From NCBI GenBank assembly GCA_035471805.1, contig DATIPS010000049.1:1-62682 (forward strand): a stretch of 62,682 bases of DNA. The letters run 5' to 3'. The notes below the pieces were generated by a model that was not told where the DNA came from, did no database searches, and saw only the letters and a program-made list of their open reading frames with translations. The DNA is from Acidimicrobiia bacterium. Its GTDB lineage: Bacteria > Actinomycetota > Acidimicrobiia > Spongiisociales > JAHEDJ01. Made by a program: the position numbers and the translations under genes. This document shows positions 25,267 to 33,306 of this stretch, one piece after another (position 1 is the stretch's first letter; each line of letters opens with the position of its first letter).

Positions 25267-26272
25267 CAAGAACGTTGCGATTGTCGGGGCGACCGGTGCC
25301 GTCGGCAGGGCCATGCTGTCGATTCTGACCGAACGGGATTTCCCCGTGGGGCGACTGCGCCTGATGGCCTCCGCCCGTTCGGCCGGACAGAAGATAGAGA
25401 CGGTCTGGGGAGAGGTCGAGGTCGAGGATCTGTCCATCGCCGATCCGACGGGAATCGACATCGCTCTCTTTTCGGCCGGCGGTGGTCGGTCCAGGGAGTA
25501 CGCCCCCGCCTTCGCCGGCGCCGGTGCGGTGGTGATCGACAACTCATCGGCGTTCCGCATGGATGAACGTGTTCCGCTGGTTGTAGCGGGAGTCAACGAT
25601 CACGCCGCGAGCGCCAACGAGGGCATCATCGCCAATCCGAACTGCACGACCATGACGATGCTCATGGGAGTGGCTCCTCTGCACCGGGCCGCAGGGCTGG
25701 TCCGGATGGTCGCCTCGTCGTATCAGGCTGTGTCGGGCTCCGGCAAGACCGGTGTAGACGAACTGTCCCGCCAGATCCGTCTTCTGCAAGCCGACGAGGC
25801 GGCCCTCAACGATGGAACCTGGGTGGACCCGGGCGGCGACGTCTACGCCCGCCCGATCGGCTTCAACGTCTTGCCGTTGATAGGTAGTGCGGATCCGCAC
25901 GGATACACCGACGAGGAGCTGAAACTGCTGAACGAGACGCGCAAGATCCTCGAGGCGCCTGCGATCGAAGCAGAGTCGACCTGCGTCCGCGTGCCGGTCG
26001 TGACGGGCCACGGCACGTCCGTTGCGCTGTGGTTTGAACGTCCGGTGGCTCCGGAAGAAGCGGTGCGGCTGATCGACGAAGCACCGGGTGTTCAGGTGTG
26101 GCTGGACAGGGTGCCTACTCCGCTCGATGCGGCGGGTACCGATGATGTGCTGGTGGGACGTATCCGGCCGACACTCGACGGCAGGGGCGGACTCAACATC
26201 TGGACGGTTGGTGACAACCTGCGCAAGGGCGCAGCCCTCAACGCAGTCCAGATCGCAGAGTTACTGGTCTAG
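25259..26272 (+). CDS. asd: aspartate-semialdehyde dehydrogenase
   Basis: This 337-residue enzyme reduces aspartyl phosphate to the semialdehyde with [20 protein letters not shown] is the nucleotide-binding loop, the catalytic Cys is in [11 protein letters not shown] (about 125), and the substrate-binding residues lie in [13 protein letters not shown] and [13 protein letters not shown] (catalytic His). It overlaps the lysC end by 8 bp, giving the classic lysC-asd operon. Confidence 0.95.
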   Translation: MPDKNVAIVGATGAVGRAMLSILTERDFPVGRLRLMASARSAGQKIETVWGEVEVEDLSIADPTGIDIALFSAGGGRSREYAPAFAGAGAVVIDNSSAFRMDERVPLVVAGVNDHAASANEGIIANPNCTTMTMLMGVAPLHRAAGLVRMVASSYQAVSGSGKTGVDELSRQIRLLQADEAALNDGTWVDPGGDVYARPIGFNVLPLIGSADPHGYTDEELKLLNETRKILEAPAIEAESTCVRVPVVTGHGTSVALWFERPVAPEEAVRLIDEAPGVQVWLDRVPTPLDAAGTDDVLVGRIRPTLDGRGGLNIWTVGDNLRKGAALNAVQIAELLV

Positions 26273-26310
26273 TCGGCGTCAGATCGTCGCCGTAAGCGAC
26301 CCATCCGATC

Positions 26311-26386
26311 GGTTGTAGGTTCTGGGTTTTGGTTGTAGGTATCCAACCCGGCACCTAAAACCTAAAACCCCAAAAACCCAATACCT
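26311..26386. repeat. heptad arrays in inverted orientation
   Basis: The left part (26311-26344) reads GGTTGTA, GGTTCTG, a 6-base GGTTTT, GGTTGTA, GGTATCC. The right part (26345-26386) reads AACCCGG, CACCTAA, AACCTAA, AACCCCA, AAAACCC, AATACCT. The two halves are roughly complementary and could fold into an imperfect hairpin. It fills the spacer between the convergent asd and CAP-like genes and could double as a terminator. Confidence 0.6.
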
Positions 26387-26389
26387 CTC

Positions 26390-26977
26390 TCAGATGATGC
26401 AGAAGGTGCCGCCCATGTCGACCGCGTCTTCCTCCCCCGTGATCAGCGGGCAGAGTTCACGGTCGAACGGGACGATCTTCAAGGAAGCTCGAATCGAATG
26501 AGATGCGGGTTGGGTGATGCCGGCAGGAGCGTGGGTCGTCGTCGTTGTCGGCACCGGTGATGGGGGAGGAGCATCCCCTTGACAGAAGATCACGGAAACG
26601 TAGAGGTAGCCGTCGCTGCCGCGCTTTTGGGCCGCCCCGATCGAAGTCCACTTCGATGACGTGATCACCGACCAGTGCACTCCGCTCCTGGCGAACTCCT
26701 GAAAGATCATCTCGATGTTGGGGCCCATGCCGACGACTTCTCCTGCAGAGTCGCAGGTTCCGATGATCGGGCTCAGGTCCGAGTGAAACGGTTTCCCCGC
26801 GGCAGCCTGTGCGCTCGCCGACGCGCCGGCGAGTGACTGCGCCTCGCTCAGGGTCGGCAGGGAGCCGCCTCTTGCAGATGCGACGGCGGATTCGAGGTCG
26901 TTGGCGACGGCCGGTAGAGCGATCAGGGCAATGAGGGCGGCCGCGACTATGGAAAGAAATGGAAATCGACTCTTCAC
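26390..26977 (-). CDS. secreted CAP-domain-like protein
   Basis: This 195-residue protein has a signal peptide (MKSRFPFLSIVAAALIALIA, cleavage probably after AVANA-like residues near 26). The segment FHSDLSPIIGTCDSAGEVVG, then GPNIEMIFQEFARSG, HWSVITSSKWTSIG and GYLYVSVIFCQ, follows the CAP/SCP order (His, Glu, HW-like, then a terminal strand), though shortened. A Thr/Pro linker and a C-terminal part with two Cys follow. CAP proteins have diverse extracellular roles. Assignment is by motif order and is moderate. Confidence 0.55.
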   Translation of the reverse strand: MKSRFPFLSIVAAALIALIALPAVANDLESAVASARGGSLPTLSEAQSLAGASASAQAAAGKPFHSDLSPIIGTCDSAGEVVGMGPNIEMIFQEFARSGVHWSVITSSKWTSIGAAQKRGSDGYLYVSVIFCQGDAPPPSPVPTTTTTHAPAGITQPASHSIRASLKIVPFDRELCPLITGEEDAVDMGGTFCII

Positions 26978-27015
26978 CCCGGGAGCCTAATCGCCCGGTT
27001 CCGGTGAGCGCTATC

Positions 27016-27297
27016 TCACGTACAGTTGCACGGCACAGAGCCGCACTTCGGACACCCATGGGCGTACCGGTCGAGCGCCCCTTCGATATCGATGCCCGCC
27101 TGGTTGGCGAGCGAGAACGTCCAGGCGAGGACGTCGGCGAACTCGTGAGACTGCTGATCCGGGTCGCCCTTGCGAAGCGACTGGGCGAGTTCACCCACCT
27201 CTTCGGTCAACCAGGCGACCGAGGCGGGGATCCCTCTGGCGCGATCGCGGTCACCGTAGGTGCGTTCCATCATGCGCTGAAACTCTGTGATCTCCAT
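27016..27297 (-). CDS. MazG-like nucleotide pyrophosphohydrolase with C-terminal Cys cluster
   Basis: This 93-residue protein has the MazG-fold metal-binding helices: WLTEEVGELAQSL (EExxE) and HEFADVLAWTFSLAN (ExxD). It probably hydrolyses a nucleoside triphosphate to the monophosphate. The C-terminus HGCPKCGSVPCNC carries four Cys in a compact cluster that could bind zinc. This tail is found in some small MazG-like proteins. Single gene. Confidence 0.8.
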   Translation of the reverse strand: MEITEFQRMMERTYGDRDRARGIPASVAWLTEEVGELAQSLRKGDPDQQSHEFADVLAWTFSLANQAGIDIEGALDRYAHGCPKCGSVPCNCT

Positions 27298-27389
27298 GCG
27301 ATCTCCACTGTCACCCGGTTCCCGACCGATACCGGGCAGGATCGTAGCGCACCGGGCGGATGGGGATCTGAGCCCGTGACCGTCGGGTC

Positions 27390-28421
27390 CTACTGCTCGC
27401 CGACCTGTTCCATCAGTAGATCGGGCCTGTCGGTGATGATCCCGTCCACTCCCAGCGCGATGAATGTGGCCATGTCACCCGGATCGTTCACGGTCCACGG
27501 GATGACCCGGAGTCCGGCCTCATGAGCCTCCGCGATGCGCGGGGCGGTCAGCGTCGATGCTCGCGGTGACCAGATCGACGCCCCGCCGGCCGCAAGGCCG
27601 GGCAGGTCGACCGAACCGGTCGAGGTGAGCGCGGCCAGGGGGACCGTCGGATCAGCGGCATGCACAGCCCAGAGGGACCGATGGTCGAAGCTCTGGACGA
27701 CGATGCGGCTCGCCAGGCCGAATCGATTCATCAGGTCGAGCAGTGCCAACTCGAACGGTCCGGCGTTGACCCCATCGAATCCATCTGCGATCGTCGAGGG
27801 GTCGTCGGGCCGCCGCTTCGTCTCGACGTTGAACCCGACCCGTGCTGCATTCTCTCGTTGTGAGTCGGTCTTGTCGTCCGACCCCGCGTAGCTATCGACG
27901 AACTCGAGCAGTTCGATCAGGGTCACGATCCGGAAGTCGTTCCCGGCGAGTTCCGTCGCCACGGCCAGCTGATCGGGCTGTCCCTCCGGGTCCGGGTTCC
28001 TGTCGCACTTGAACCAGTTGATCTGATCAGCCGTCAGCCGGGCGATCGCCCGATCCGCCTGTGATCCGGGGTCGTCGGGATCGGGGACCGTCGCAGGGGC
28101 ACCCGCCCGCAACCCGCACTTGTCGGACTCGACCACCGGATCGTGCCAGATGACGATCTGCCCGTCCGCGGTGTAGTGCAGATCGAGTTCGAGTGTCGTC
28201 ACACCGATATCCAGTGCCGTCTCGAAGGCCGGGAGGGTGTTCTCCGGCTGCAGGCCCCGTGCGCCTCGATGGCCCTGGACGTCGAACCCGTTGGAGGAAG
28301 GTGATGCAGGCTGCGAATCGGTGGGGGTACTCCGGCATCCGCTCGAGACCAGCGCCGCAACCAGCAAGACGGACCAGAGAAGGCGACGCCTCCCCGCCTG
28401 CCTCTCTGCGTTCAGTTGCAT
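27390..28421 (-). CDS. glycerophosphodiester phosphodiesterase lipoprotein
   Basis: This 343-residue protein has a lipoprotein signal ending at LVSSGC. GHRGARGLQPENTLPAFETA (catalytic His, Arg and Glu), ELDLHYTADGQIVIWHDP (metal Glu/Asp and second His) and the C-terminal GVDGIITDRPDLL define the GDPD TIM-barrel family, which cleaves glycerophosphodiesters to glycerol 3-phosphate. The insert with several Asp/Pro between the motifs matches extracellular GDPDs. I placed the start at the ATG at 28421, because the frame runs open over manA on the other side without similarity. Confidence 0.88.
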   Translation of the reverse strand: MQLNAERQAGRRRLLWSVLLVAALVSSGCRSTPTDSQPASPSSNGFDVQGHRGARGLQPENTLPAFETALDIGVTTLELDLHYTADGQIVIWHDPVVESDKCGLRAGAPATVPDPDDPGSQADRAIARLTADQINWFKCDRNPDPEGQPDQLAVATELAGNDFRIVTLIELLEFVDSYAGSDDKTDSQRENAARVGFNVETKRRPDDPSTIADGFDGVNAGPFELALLDLMNRFGLASRIVVQSFDHRSLWAVHAADPTVPLAALTSTGSVDLPGLAAGGASIWSPRASTLTAPRIAEAHEAGLRVIPWTVNDPGDMATFIALGVDGIITDRPDLLMEQVGEQ

Positions 28422-28471
28422 CGGAACCACGGTACCTCTCACCGCCGGGTGTGTTTCGCCCAACGCGCCGG

Positions 28472-29479
28472 TTATTTCGTTTCGAGTCTCACGAGTAGAA
28501 GCGAGGCCGGTCCGGGAGCAGACAGGCGGGTGCCGGCCGCGATGGCGGCCGGAATGACACAGGTGACGCCGCTCTCGAGCACGCCGTCCCCGCCCGGGTA
28601 GGTGAAACCGACCGGTCCCGATTCGACCATGAGAACGTGGCATCCGGCAGACAATGAGGCTTCCTTGTAGCCGGAATCCAGCAGCAAGAGCTCGATCGTG
28701 TAGTGGTCGGTCTCGACCAGGCGTCCGCGATGCGAGCCGGGAGCCAACCTGGTCGCCGGTGGAGGCGGCTCGAGGCCGGCGTTGGCGAGGGCTTCGGCCG
28801 GGTGAAGCAGCCGATCCGACCGTCCGTACTCTTCTGCCCAGTCGTAGAACCGGAAGGTCGTGTCGCTGGGCGTTTGGATCTCGGCCGCCAGAACTCCGGC
28901 CCCCAGTGCATGGACGGTGCCACTCGGAAGGTGGTGAAGTTCGCCGGCTGTGACGGGAGTCCTGGTGAGCAGGTGTACCGGGGACCCTCCCGCCGAGACC
29001 ACTGCGGTCAGCTCCTCCAGTGTCGTTCCGGGCCGCACTCCTTTGAAGACTGCCGAACCGGGAGCGGCCTCGAGAATGAACCAGCTCTCCGTCTTGAGGA
29101 AGGCTTCCGGGTGGGCGTCGACGTATTCGGCGGTTGGATGAACCTGAACCGAGAGATGCTCCTGAGCATCCAGGTACTTCACGAGGAGAGGAAACCCGCC
29201 GCTCTCGCTGGGTGGAACGTCTCCGAGCAGGTTGCGCCGCCACCGCTGCATGACTTCGTGGAGGGTGTCGCCGGCACATGGGCCGTTCAGGATCACCGAT
29301 CGGGCCTCGCCCCCGCCGCCGCCGGTCGGGCTCGTCGACGCAAGGTCCGCCAACTCCCAGCTCTCGCCTATCCGTGCCCCGGCCGGCAGGTCCTTGCCGA
29401 ATCCGGCGAGCCGGCGGCCACCCCAGACCTTCTCTTTGAGGATCGGGTTGAGGATCAGTGGATAGGGATCAAGAGTCAT
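28472..29479 (-). CDS. manA: mannose-6-phosphate isomerase, class I
   Basis: This 335-residue cupin enzyme interconverts fructose 6-phosphate and mannose 6-phosphate, feeding mannose-containing glycans. NPILKEKVWGG at the start, LVKYLDAQEHLSVQVHP (zinc ligands Gln and His), LPSGTVHALGAGVLAAEIQ (third ligand His) and TFRFYDWAEEYGRSDRLLH are the typical motifs. A Gly-rich loop (GGGGGEARS) is a small insert. It lies downstream of the tRNA-Pro terminator hairpin. Confidence 0.92.
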   Translation of the reverse strand: MTLDPYPLILNPILKEKVWGGRRLAGFGKDLPAGARIGESWELADLASTSPTGGGGGEARSVILNGPCAGDTLHEVMQRWRRNLLGDVPPSESGGFPLLVKYLDAQEHLSVQVHPTAEYVDAHPEAFLKTESWFILEAAPGSAVFKGVRPGTTLEELTAVVSAGGSPVHLLTRTPVTAGELHHLPSGTVHALGAGVLAAEIQTPSDTTFRFYDWAEEYGRSDRLLHPAEALANAGLEPPPPATRLAPGSHRGRLVETDHYTIELLLLDSGYKEASLSAGCHVLMVESGPVGFTYPGGDGVLESGVTCVIPAAIAAGTRLSAPGPASLLLVRLETK

Positions 29480-29642
29480 GTCTCACCGCCGGGGACCGAA
29501 CGGGATCGGCTGTCGTACCCTACCAACACGGCAGCGGGCACCTGGGGAGGCGCGCTCGTGGGACTCCGCCGCCGTGTGTGGGGGTCGGACGCCTGCCGTG
29601 GGGTTGCCCGGCCGGTGGGATCGAGTCGACCCGCAAACCAGA

Positions 29643-29662
29643 GGCCGCCCCGCAGGGCGGCC
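29643..29662 (-). terminator. hairpin terminator after tRNA-Pro
   Basis: GGCCGCCC (29643-29650) pairs perfectly with GGGCGGCC (29655-29662) around CGCA. On the minus strand it begins 20 nt after the tRNA 3' end and is followed by a short T-containing stretch, so it probably ends the CNNM-tRNA transcript. Confidence 0.7.
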
Positions 29663-29681
29663 CTGAACTGGTGTTTCTGAG

Positions 29682-29755
29682 TCGGGACGGCGGGATTTGA
29701 ACCCGCGACCTCAGCGTCCCGAACGCTGCGCGCTGCCAAGCTGCGCTACGTCCCG
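29682..29755 (-). tRNA. tRNA-Pro (anticodon CGG)
   Basis: The 74-nt cloverleaf has acceptor arms CGGGACG/CGTCCCG with discriminator A, the D-arm GCGCAGCTTGGCAGCGC, the anticodon arm CAGCG-TTCGGGA-CGCTG with anticodon CGG (reads CCG), and a T-arm GCGGGTTCAAATCCCGC. The first base is C, as in bacterial tRNA-Pro. CCA is not encoded. The first 10 nt overlap the end of the upstream CNNM gene, whose stop codon lies inside the tRNA sequence. Confidence 0.97.
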
Positions 29756-31056
29756 TGGTGGGAATCATACCCGCTTCCGGGTGTCTCAAACCCGGTCTCC
29801 ACCCGGATCCGATCGATTCTGAGCTTGTCCATGCGATCGACGGTGAACCGGATCCCCTCCAACTCTGCCGTCGAGCCTTCAGTGGGGATGTTGCCGGACA
29901 AGAACAGGAACAGTCCTCCTATCGTCGCGTACGGGCCGGACGGCAGTTCCACGGAGATGACGTCTGCGAGGTCCTCCACCGGCATCCGACCGTCTGTCAG
30001 CCACGTCCGACGGTCGATTTGCACTGCTGCGGGTATGCCGGGGTCGTATTCGTCCTGGAGTTCCCCAACCAACTCTGCCACCAGGTCCTTGATCGTCACG
30101 ATGCCGTCCACACCTCCGTGTTCGTCGAGTACCACCGCGAACCCGAGGCGGCGGACGCGCATCTGCTGGAAAACGTCGAGGACCGGAGTGCTCTCGGGCA
30201 CGTAGTGCGGCTCGCGCAGGAGGCGGATCAGCCTCTGCGGGGGAAGGTTGTCGGCAGATCTCAACAGGTCTTTGGCGTAGAAGATGCCGAGAATCTGATC
30301 CAGGTTCCCTTCGTCGTCGATCACCGGATAACGTGAGTGTCCGGTGCGCACGACGGCCGATCGGATGCCTGCCGTCGTGAGCGGGGTCGAGAGGGGAACG
30401 ATGTCGACTCTCGGGGTCATGACGTCCCTCACCGGGCGGTCCGAAAGGCTGAACACCGAATCGATCAGCTCGCGTTCGGCCGCATCGATCTCGCCGGCCG
30501 CCTCTCCGAGCTTGGCCATTGCCTTGATGTCCTCTTCGGTGATCGGGCTCACCCTGACGTCGGTGGCCCCGAAGAGGCGGAGAATCAGTCGACCGATCCC
30601 CACGAAGATCCGGGTGATGGGTGAGATCGTGCGGGTCAGAAACCAGATGGGGCGTGCCACCGCCAGGGAGAACTGATCCGGGTAGCGGGCCGCGAGAGTC
30701 TTCGGTGTGATTTCACCGACGATGAGGATCAGGGCGGTGAACAGGAGCGTCGATGCCCAGGGACCCCAGCCGACTCCGGCTTCCTCACCGAAATTGGAGG
30801 CGATGAGCTGAATGGCGATCGCCGTCGCCACCGACGCACCGAGGATGTTTACGAAGTTGTTGGCGACCAGCAACGTGCCGAGTGTCCGCTCGGGATCGCT
30901 CGTCAAGCGGGCTAGGAATCGTCCCCTCCGGCTTCCGTCGTCGAGTTGATGCACTCGCTCGCGGGGAATGGCGATCAGGGCCGTCTCCGAGCCGGAAAGG
31001 AATCCGGAGGCGGTCACACACAGCGCCAGAACAGACAGCAGGATGATCGTAGACAT
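29746..31056 (-). CDS. CNNM/CorC-family membrane protein with CBS pair
   Basis: This 436-residue protein has a DUF21 membrane domain (about 1-180, four hydrophobic segments; SGFLSGSETALIA), a CBS pair (VRDVMTPRVDIVPL to VPESTPVLDVFQQM, about 200-330) and a C-terminal CorC/HlyC domain (VEDLADVISVELP). The family includes Mg2+ and Co2+ transport and hemolysin-like proteins; Mg2+ efflux or homeostasis is the likely role. Its TAG stop at 29746-29748 lies within the tRNA-Pro gene, so the mRNA and tRNA share a transcript. Confidence 0.9.
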   Translation of the reverse strand: MSTIILLSVLALCVTASGFLSGSETALIAIPRERVHQLDDGSRRGRFLARLTSDPERTLGTLLVANNFVNILGASVATAIAIQLIASNFGEEAGVGWGPWASTLLFTALILIVGEITPKTLAARYPDQFSLAVARPIWFLTRTISPITRIFVGIGRLILRLFGATDVRVSPITEEDIKAMAKLGEAAGEIDAAERELIDSVFSLSDRPVRDVMTPRVDIVPLSTPLTTAGIRSAVVRTGHSRYPVIDDEGNLDQILGIFYAKDLLRSADNLPPQRLIRLLREPHYVPESTPVLDVFQQMRVRRLGFAVVLDEHGGVDGIVTIKDLVAELVGELQDEYDPGIPAAVQIDRRTWLTDGRMPVEDLADVISVELPSGPYATIGGLFLFLSGNIPTEGSTAELEGIRFTVDRMDKLRIDRIRVETGFETPGSGYDSHHGT

Positions 31057-31089
31057 GGCGTCACATCGGGGTCGAGCCCCGACCGACCG

Positions 31090-31470
31090 TCAGCGGACGG
31101 CCCCGACGCCCTGCACCCGGTCCAGCGTGGCCCGGAGATCCTGAGCTGTGATGGGTTTCGTCAGCCAGGCGTGAGCAGAGGCTCTCTTCGCGAGGAATGC
31201 GTCGGCGGCCCGATCAAGCAGGAGAACGATGGGTATGTCCGCGAGATGCGATTCGTACTCGGTCTCTCGAACGGCCCTGGCGACGGCCATACCGCCCATG
31301 CTCCCGATCTGCATGTCGATGATGATCACATCCGGTTCGAAGCCGATCACTTCGTTCACGGCGGTGCGCGGATCCGTGATCTCGCGCACTTCGATTTCTG
31401 AATCGCTGAGAGCGGCGGCTACCTGGTTTCGAACCCAGGATGCGTCCGCTACGAGCAGCACTTTTGACAT
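31090..31470 (-). CDS. single-domain response regulator (receiver only)
   Basis: This 126-residue CheY-like receiver has VLLVADASW (acidic pocket reduced to one Asp), the phospho-acceptor Asp in DVIIIDMQIGSMGG (about 52) and the conserved Lys in AWLTKPIT (about 104). It has no output domain. The first acidic pair is Ala-Asp rather than Asp-Asp. The start is taken at the ATG at 31470 (M-S-K-V-L-L-V), since upstream codons do not fit the fold. No kinase is adjacent. It may act with the CNNM gene or an orphan kinase. Confidence 0.85.
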   Translation of the reverse strand: MSKVLLVADASWVRNQVAAALSDSEIEVREITDPRTAVNEVIGFEPDVIIIDMQIGSMGGMAVARAVRETEYESHLADIPIVLLLDRAADAFLAKRASAHAWLTKPITAQDLRATLDRVQGVGAVR

Positions 31471-31599
31471 GATTGAGAGGTTAGCCGCGCCGGGGGACTC
31501 GGCGTAGTTGAGTAGGTCAACTCTGATCGTGCCGGCCACTCATTCGGGATCGATCAAATGCGAGTCCGATGCATACCGGGTAACAGGTACCATCGACGC

Positions 31600-32862
31600 A
31601 TGCTTCGTCGTCTCTCAGCTCTCTCCGCGTTGTTCGTAGCGCTCGTCGCCATGCCCGCCTTTGCCTCTGAGCGCGAAGCTCCCGTCGACATCATCGAAGT
31701 CAAAGGGCCTCTCGACGGACTCGGCATCGAGTACGTCATGGACGAGATATCCGCCTCGGCGGCAGACGGATCGCTCGCCGTGATCATTCAGGTCGATTCT
31801 CCGGGGGCAGTGTCGGACAAGATCGATGAGTTGATCGAGCTCATCCAGGCCGCGCCTCTTCCCATCGCCACGTGGGTAGGGCCGGCCCCTGCCCGCGCAT
31901 ACGGAGGGGCGCTGCAGATGGTCCTGGCGGCGCCTGTGCGGCTGGCCGCGGTCGGATCTGAGATCGGCCACATCAGTCCCCGAGTAGCCGGAACCAACCG
32001 CGGCACAGAGATCCACTCCGGGATCGGAAGCGAGGACATCGAGTTGCTGTCCGATGTCGTAGAGGTCACGGCACCCGTGCCCGGCATCATCGATGCCACT
32101 CCTCCGGCCGATCGGCAGGCGGTGGCAGCACTGGACGGTGTCGGCTTCGTGGTAGCCGGCGAAACGATCGTGCTCACCACGATTCACGACGTGGAGGTCG
32201 ATGGTGAAACGGTCAGTACCACCGCTCCGGTGCGCTTCAGGCAGCCGGGCGTCCTGACCCGCACGGCCCGCACAGCCCTGGCGCCGGAGGCCGCCTTCTT
32301 CTTCCTCGTCGCCGGTCTCGCCGTGGCGGCTTTCGAGTTCTATGCGATCGGCCCCGGCCTGGCCGCCGCCGTGGCGGCCGCATCACTGCTCATGGCAGGC
32401 TACGGCCTGGTCAGCTTGCCGCTGCGCTGGTGGGGACTCCTGCTCGTCCCGGCCGGGATGTGGTTGTTCACCGTCGACTACCAGCGCGGGCGATTCAGGG
32501 CCTTGAGTGCCCTCGGCGCGATTGTGCTCCTCGCCGGGGGTCTGACCTTCACCAACGGCGGTTCGCAGATAACCGCCAACTTCTGGGGTGTCCTGTTCGC
32601 CGTCATGGGGGTCTGGCTGTTCTACCAGTTCGCAATGCCCACAGTGGCTCGAGCCCGGTTCTCAACGCCGACCATGGGCAGGGAGTACCTGATCGGCCGG
32701 TCGGGCAGGGCGCTCACCGGCTTTGCGCCTGAGGGCAGAGTCGAAGTCGACGGCGCTCACTGGGCGGCCACCGCCCATCGCGAGGCCGGGATATCCGAAG
32801 GCGACGAGGTCGTCGTTGCCGGCATCGACGGCTTGTTTCTCGAGGTGGAGAGAAAGCAGTAG
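31600..32862 (+). CDS. NfeD-family membrane protein with protease-like N-domain, serine probably lost
   Basis: This protein of about 420 residues (start at the ATG at 31600, with the frame open from 31558) has a signal peptide, a ClpP/SDH-like domain (about 25-220; VIIQVDSPGAV, then VGPAPARAYGGALQMVLAAP), about five membrane helices and a C-terminal NfeD OB-fold (GRSGRALTGFAPEGRVEVDG). In active NfeD1b proteases the motif after the GAxA segment carries the nucleophilic Ser. Here it reads AYGGA, so that Ser seems replaced by Gly. The protein may be a non-proteolytic scaffold with a stomatin partner encoded elsewhere. Confidence 0.85.
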   Translation: MLRRLSALSALFVALVAMPAFASEREAPVDIIEVKGPLDGLGIEYVMDEISASAADGSLAVIIQVDSPGAVSDKIDELIELIQAAPLPIATWVGPAPARAYGGALQMVLAAPVRLAAVGSEIGHISPRVAGTNRGTEIHSGIGSEDIELLSDVVEVTAPVPGIIDATPPADRQAVAALDGVGFVVAGETIVLTTIHDVEVDGETVSTTAPVRFRQPGVLTRTARTALAPEAAFFFLVAGLAVAAFEFYAIGPGLAAAVAAASLLMAGYGLVSLPLRWWGLLLVPAGMWLFTVDYQRGRFRALSALGAIVLLAGGLTFTNGGSQITANFWGVLFAVMGVWLFYQFAMPTVARARFSTPTMGREYLIGRSGRALTGFAPEGRVEVDGAHWAATAHREAGISEGDEVVVAGIDGLFLEVERKQ

Positions 32863-32926
32863 CCCATTGGCTTGAGCGATCGGCAGTTGGATCCTGGTTG
32901 AAGCCGTGGTCGGATTCATGGGCTGC

Positions 32927-32954
32927 CGATTGCCTGCTGCCTGCCGCCTGCGGG
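32927..32954. repeat. degenerate heptad array (4 units)
   Basis: CGATTGC, CTGCTGC, CTGCCGC and CTGCGGG are contiguous in the 200-bp gap between the NfeD-type gene and whiB. The rest of the gap holds no gene that I can see. Confidence 0.5.
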
Positions 32955-33063
32955 GCAGAAGTCGCGAAAATCTCCCGTGTTCCTGCCATATATTTCCTGG
33001 TCACATCACGGACCCGCTGTTAGGTTGACCCCCCGAACCCCGGTCTGGAGGAAGGAGCTGGAG

Positions 33064-33306
33064 GTGAGCGACTGGCAGTCTGCCGCTCTTTGTAGAGGCA
33101 ACCATTCGCATCTGTTTTTCCCGCCCAGCACGTTCGAACGCAAGGACGAACGTGAACGGCGAGAGGTCAGGGCGAAAGCCATCTGTCAGGTCTGTCCGGT
33201 GACGAGCGATTGCCTCGACTATGCAGTCCGCATTCGCGAGCCGTACGGAATATGGGGAGGACTCACCGAACCGGATCGACGGTCGGTAGCCGTTCAATCG
33301 GCCTGA
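33064..33306 (+). CDS. WhiB-family iron-sulfur transcriptional regulator
   Basis: This 80-residue protein has four Cys at the spacing of WhiB proteins (LCRGNHSHLFFPP, then ICQVCPVTSDC), which bind a redox-sensitive 4Fe-4S cluster. The signature GIWGGLTEPDRR follows. WhiB proteins are confined to Actinobacteria and their phages. I placed the start at the GTG at 33064 because a strong Shine-Dalgarno (AAGGAG) precedes it. The 29 upstream codons are not conserved. Its 3' end overlaps selB (convergent) by 13 bp. Confidence 0.92.
   Translation: MSDWQSAALCRGNHSHLFFPPSTFERKDERERREVRAKAICQVCPVTSDCLDYAVRIREPYGIWGGLTEPDRRSVAVQSA

Noticed and set aside
28422-29279. N-terminal extension of the GDPD frame
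   Set aside because: It overlaps manA in another frame, and the lipoprotein signal begins at 28421.
29480-29640. Possible tRNA-Sec near the sel genes or in the manA-tRNA gap
   Set aside because: No UCA anticodon loop or long variable arm could be folded. A GGAGGCG start alone was not enough.
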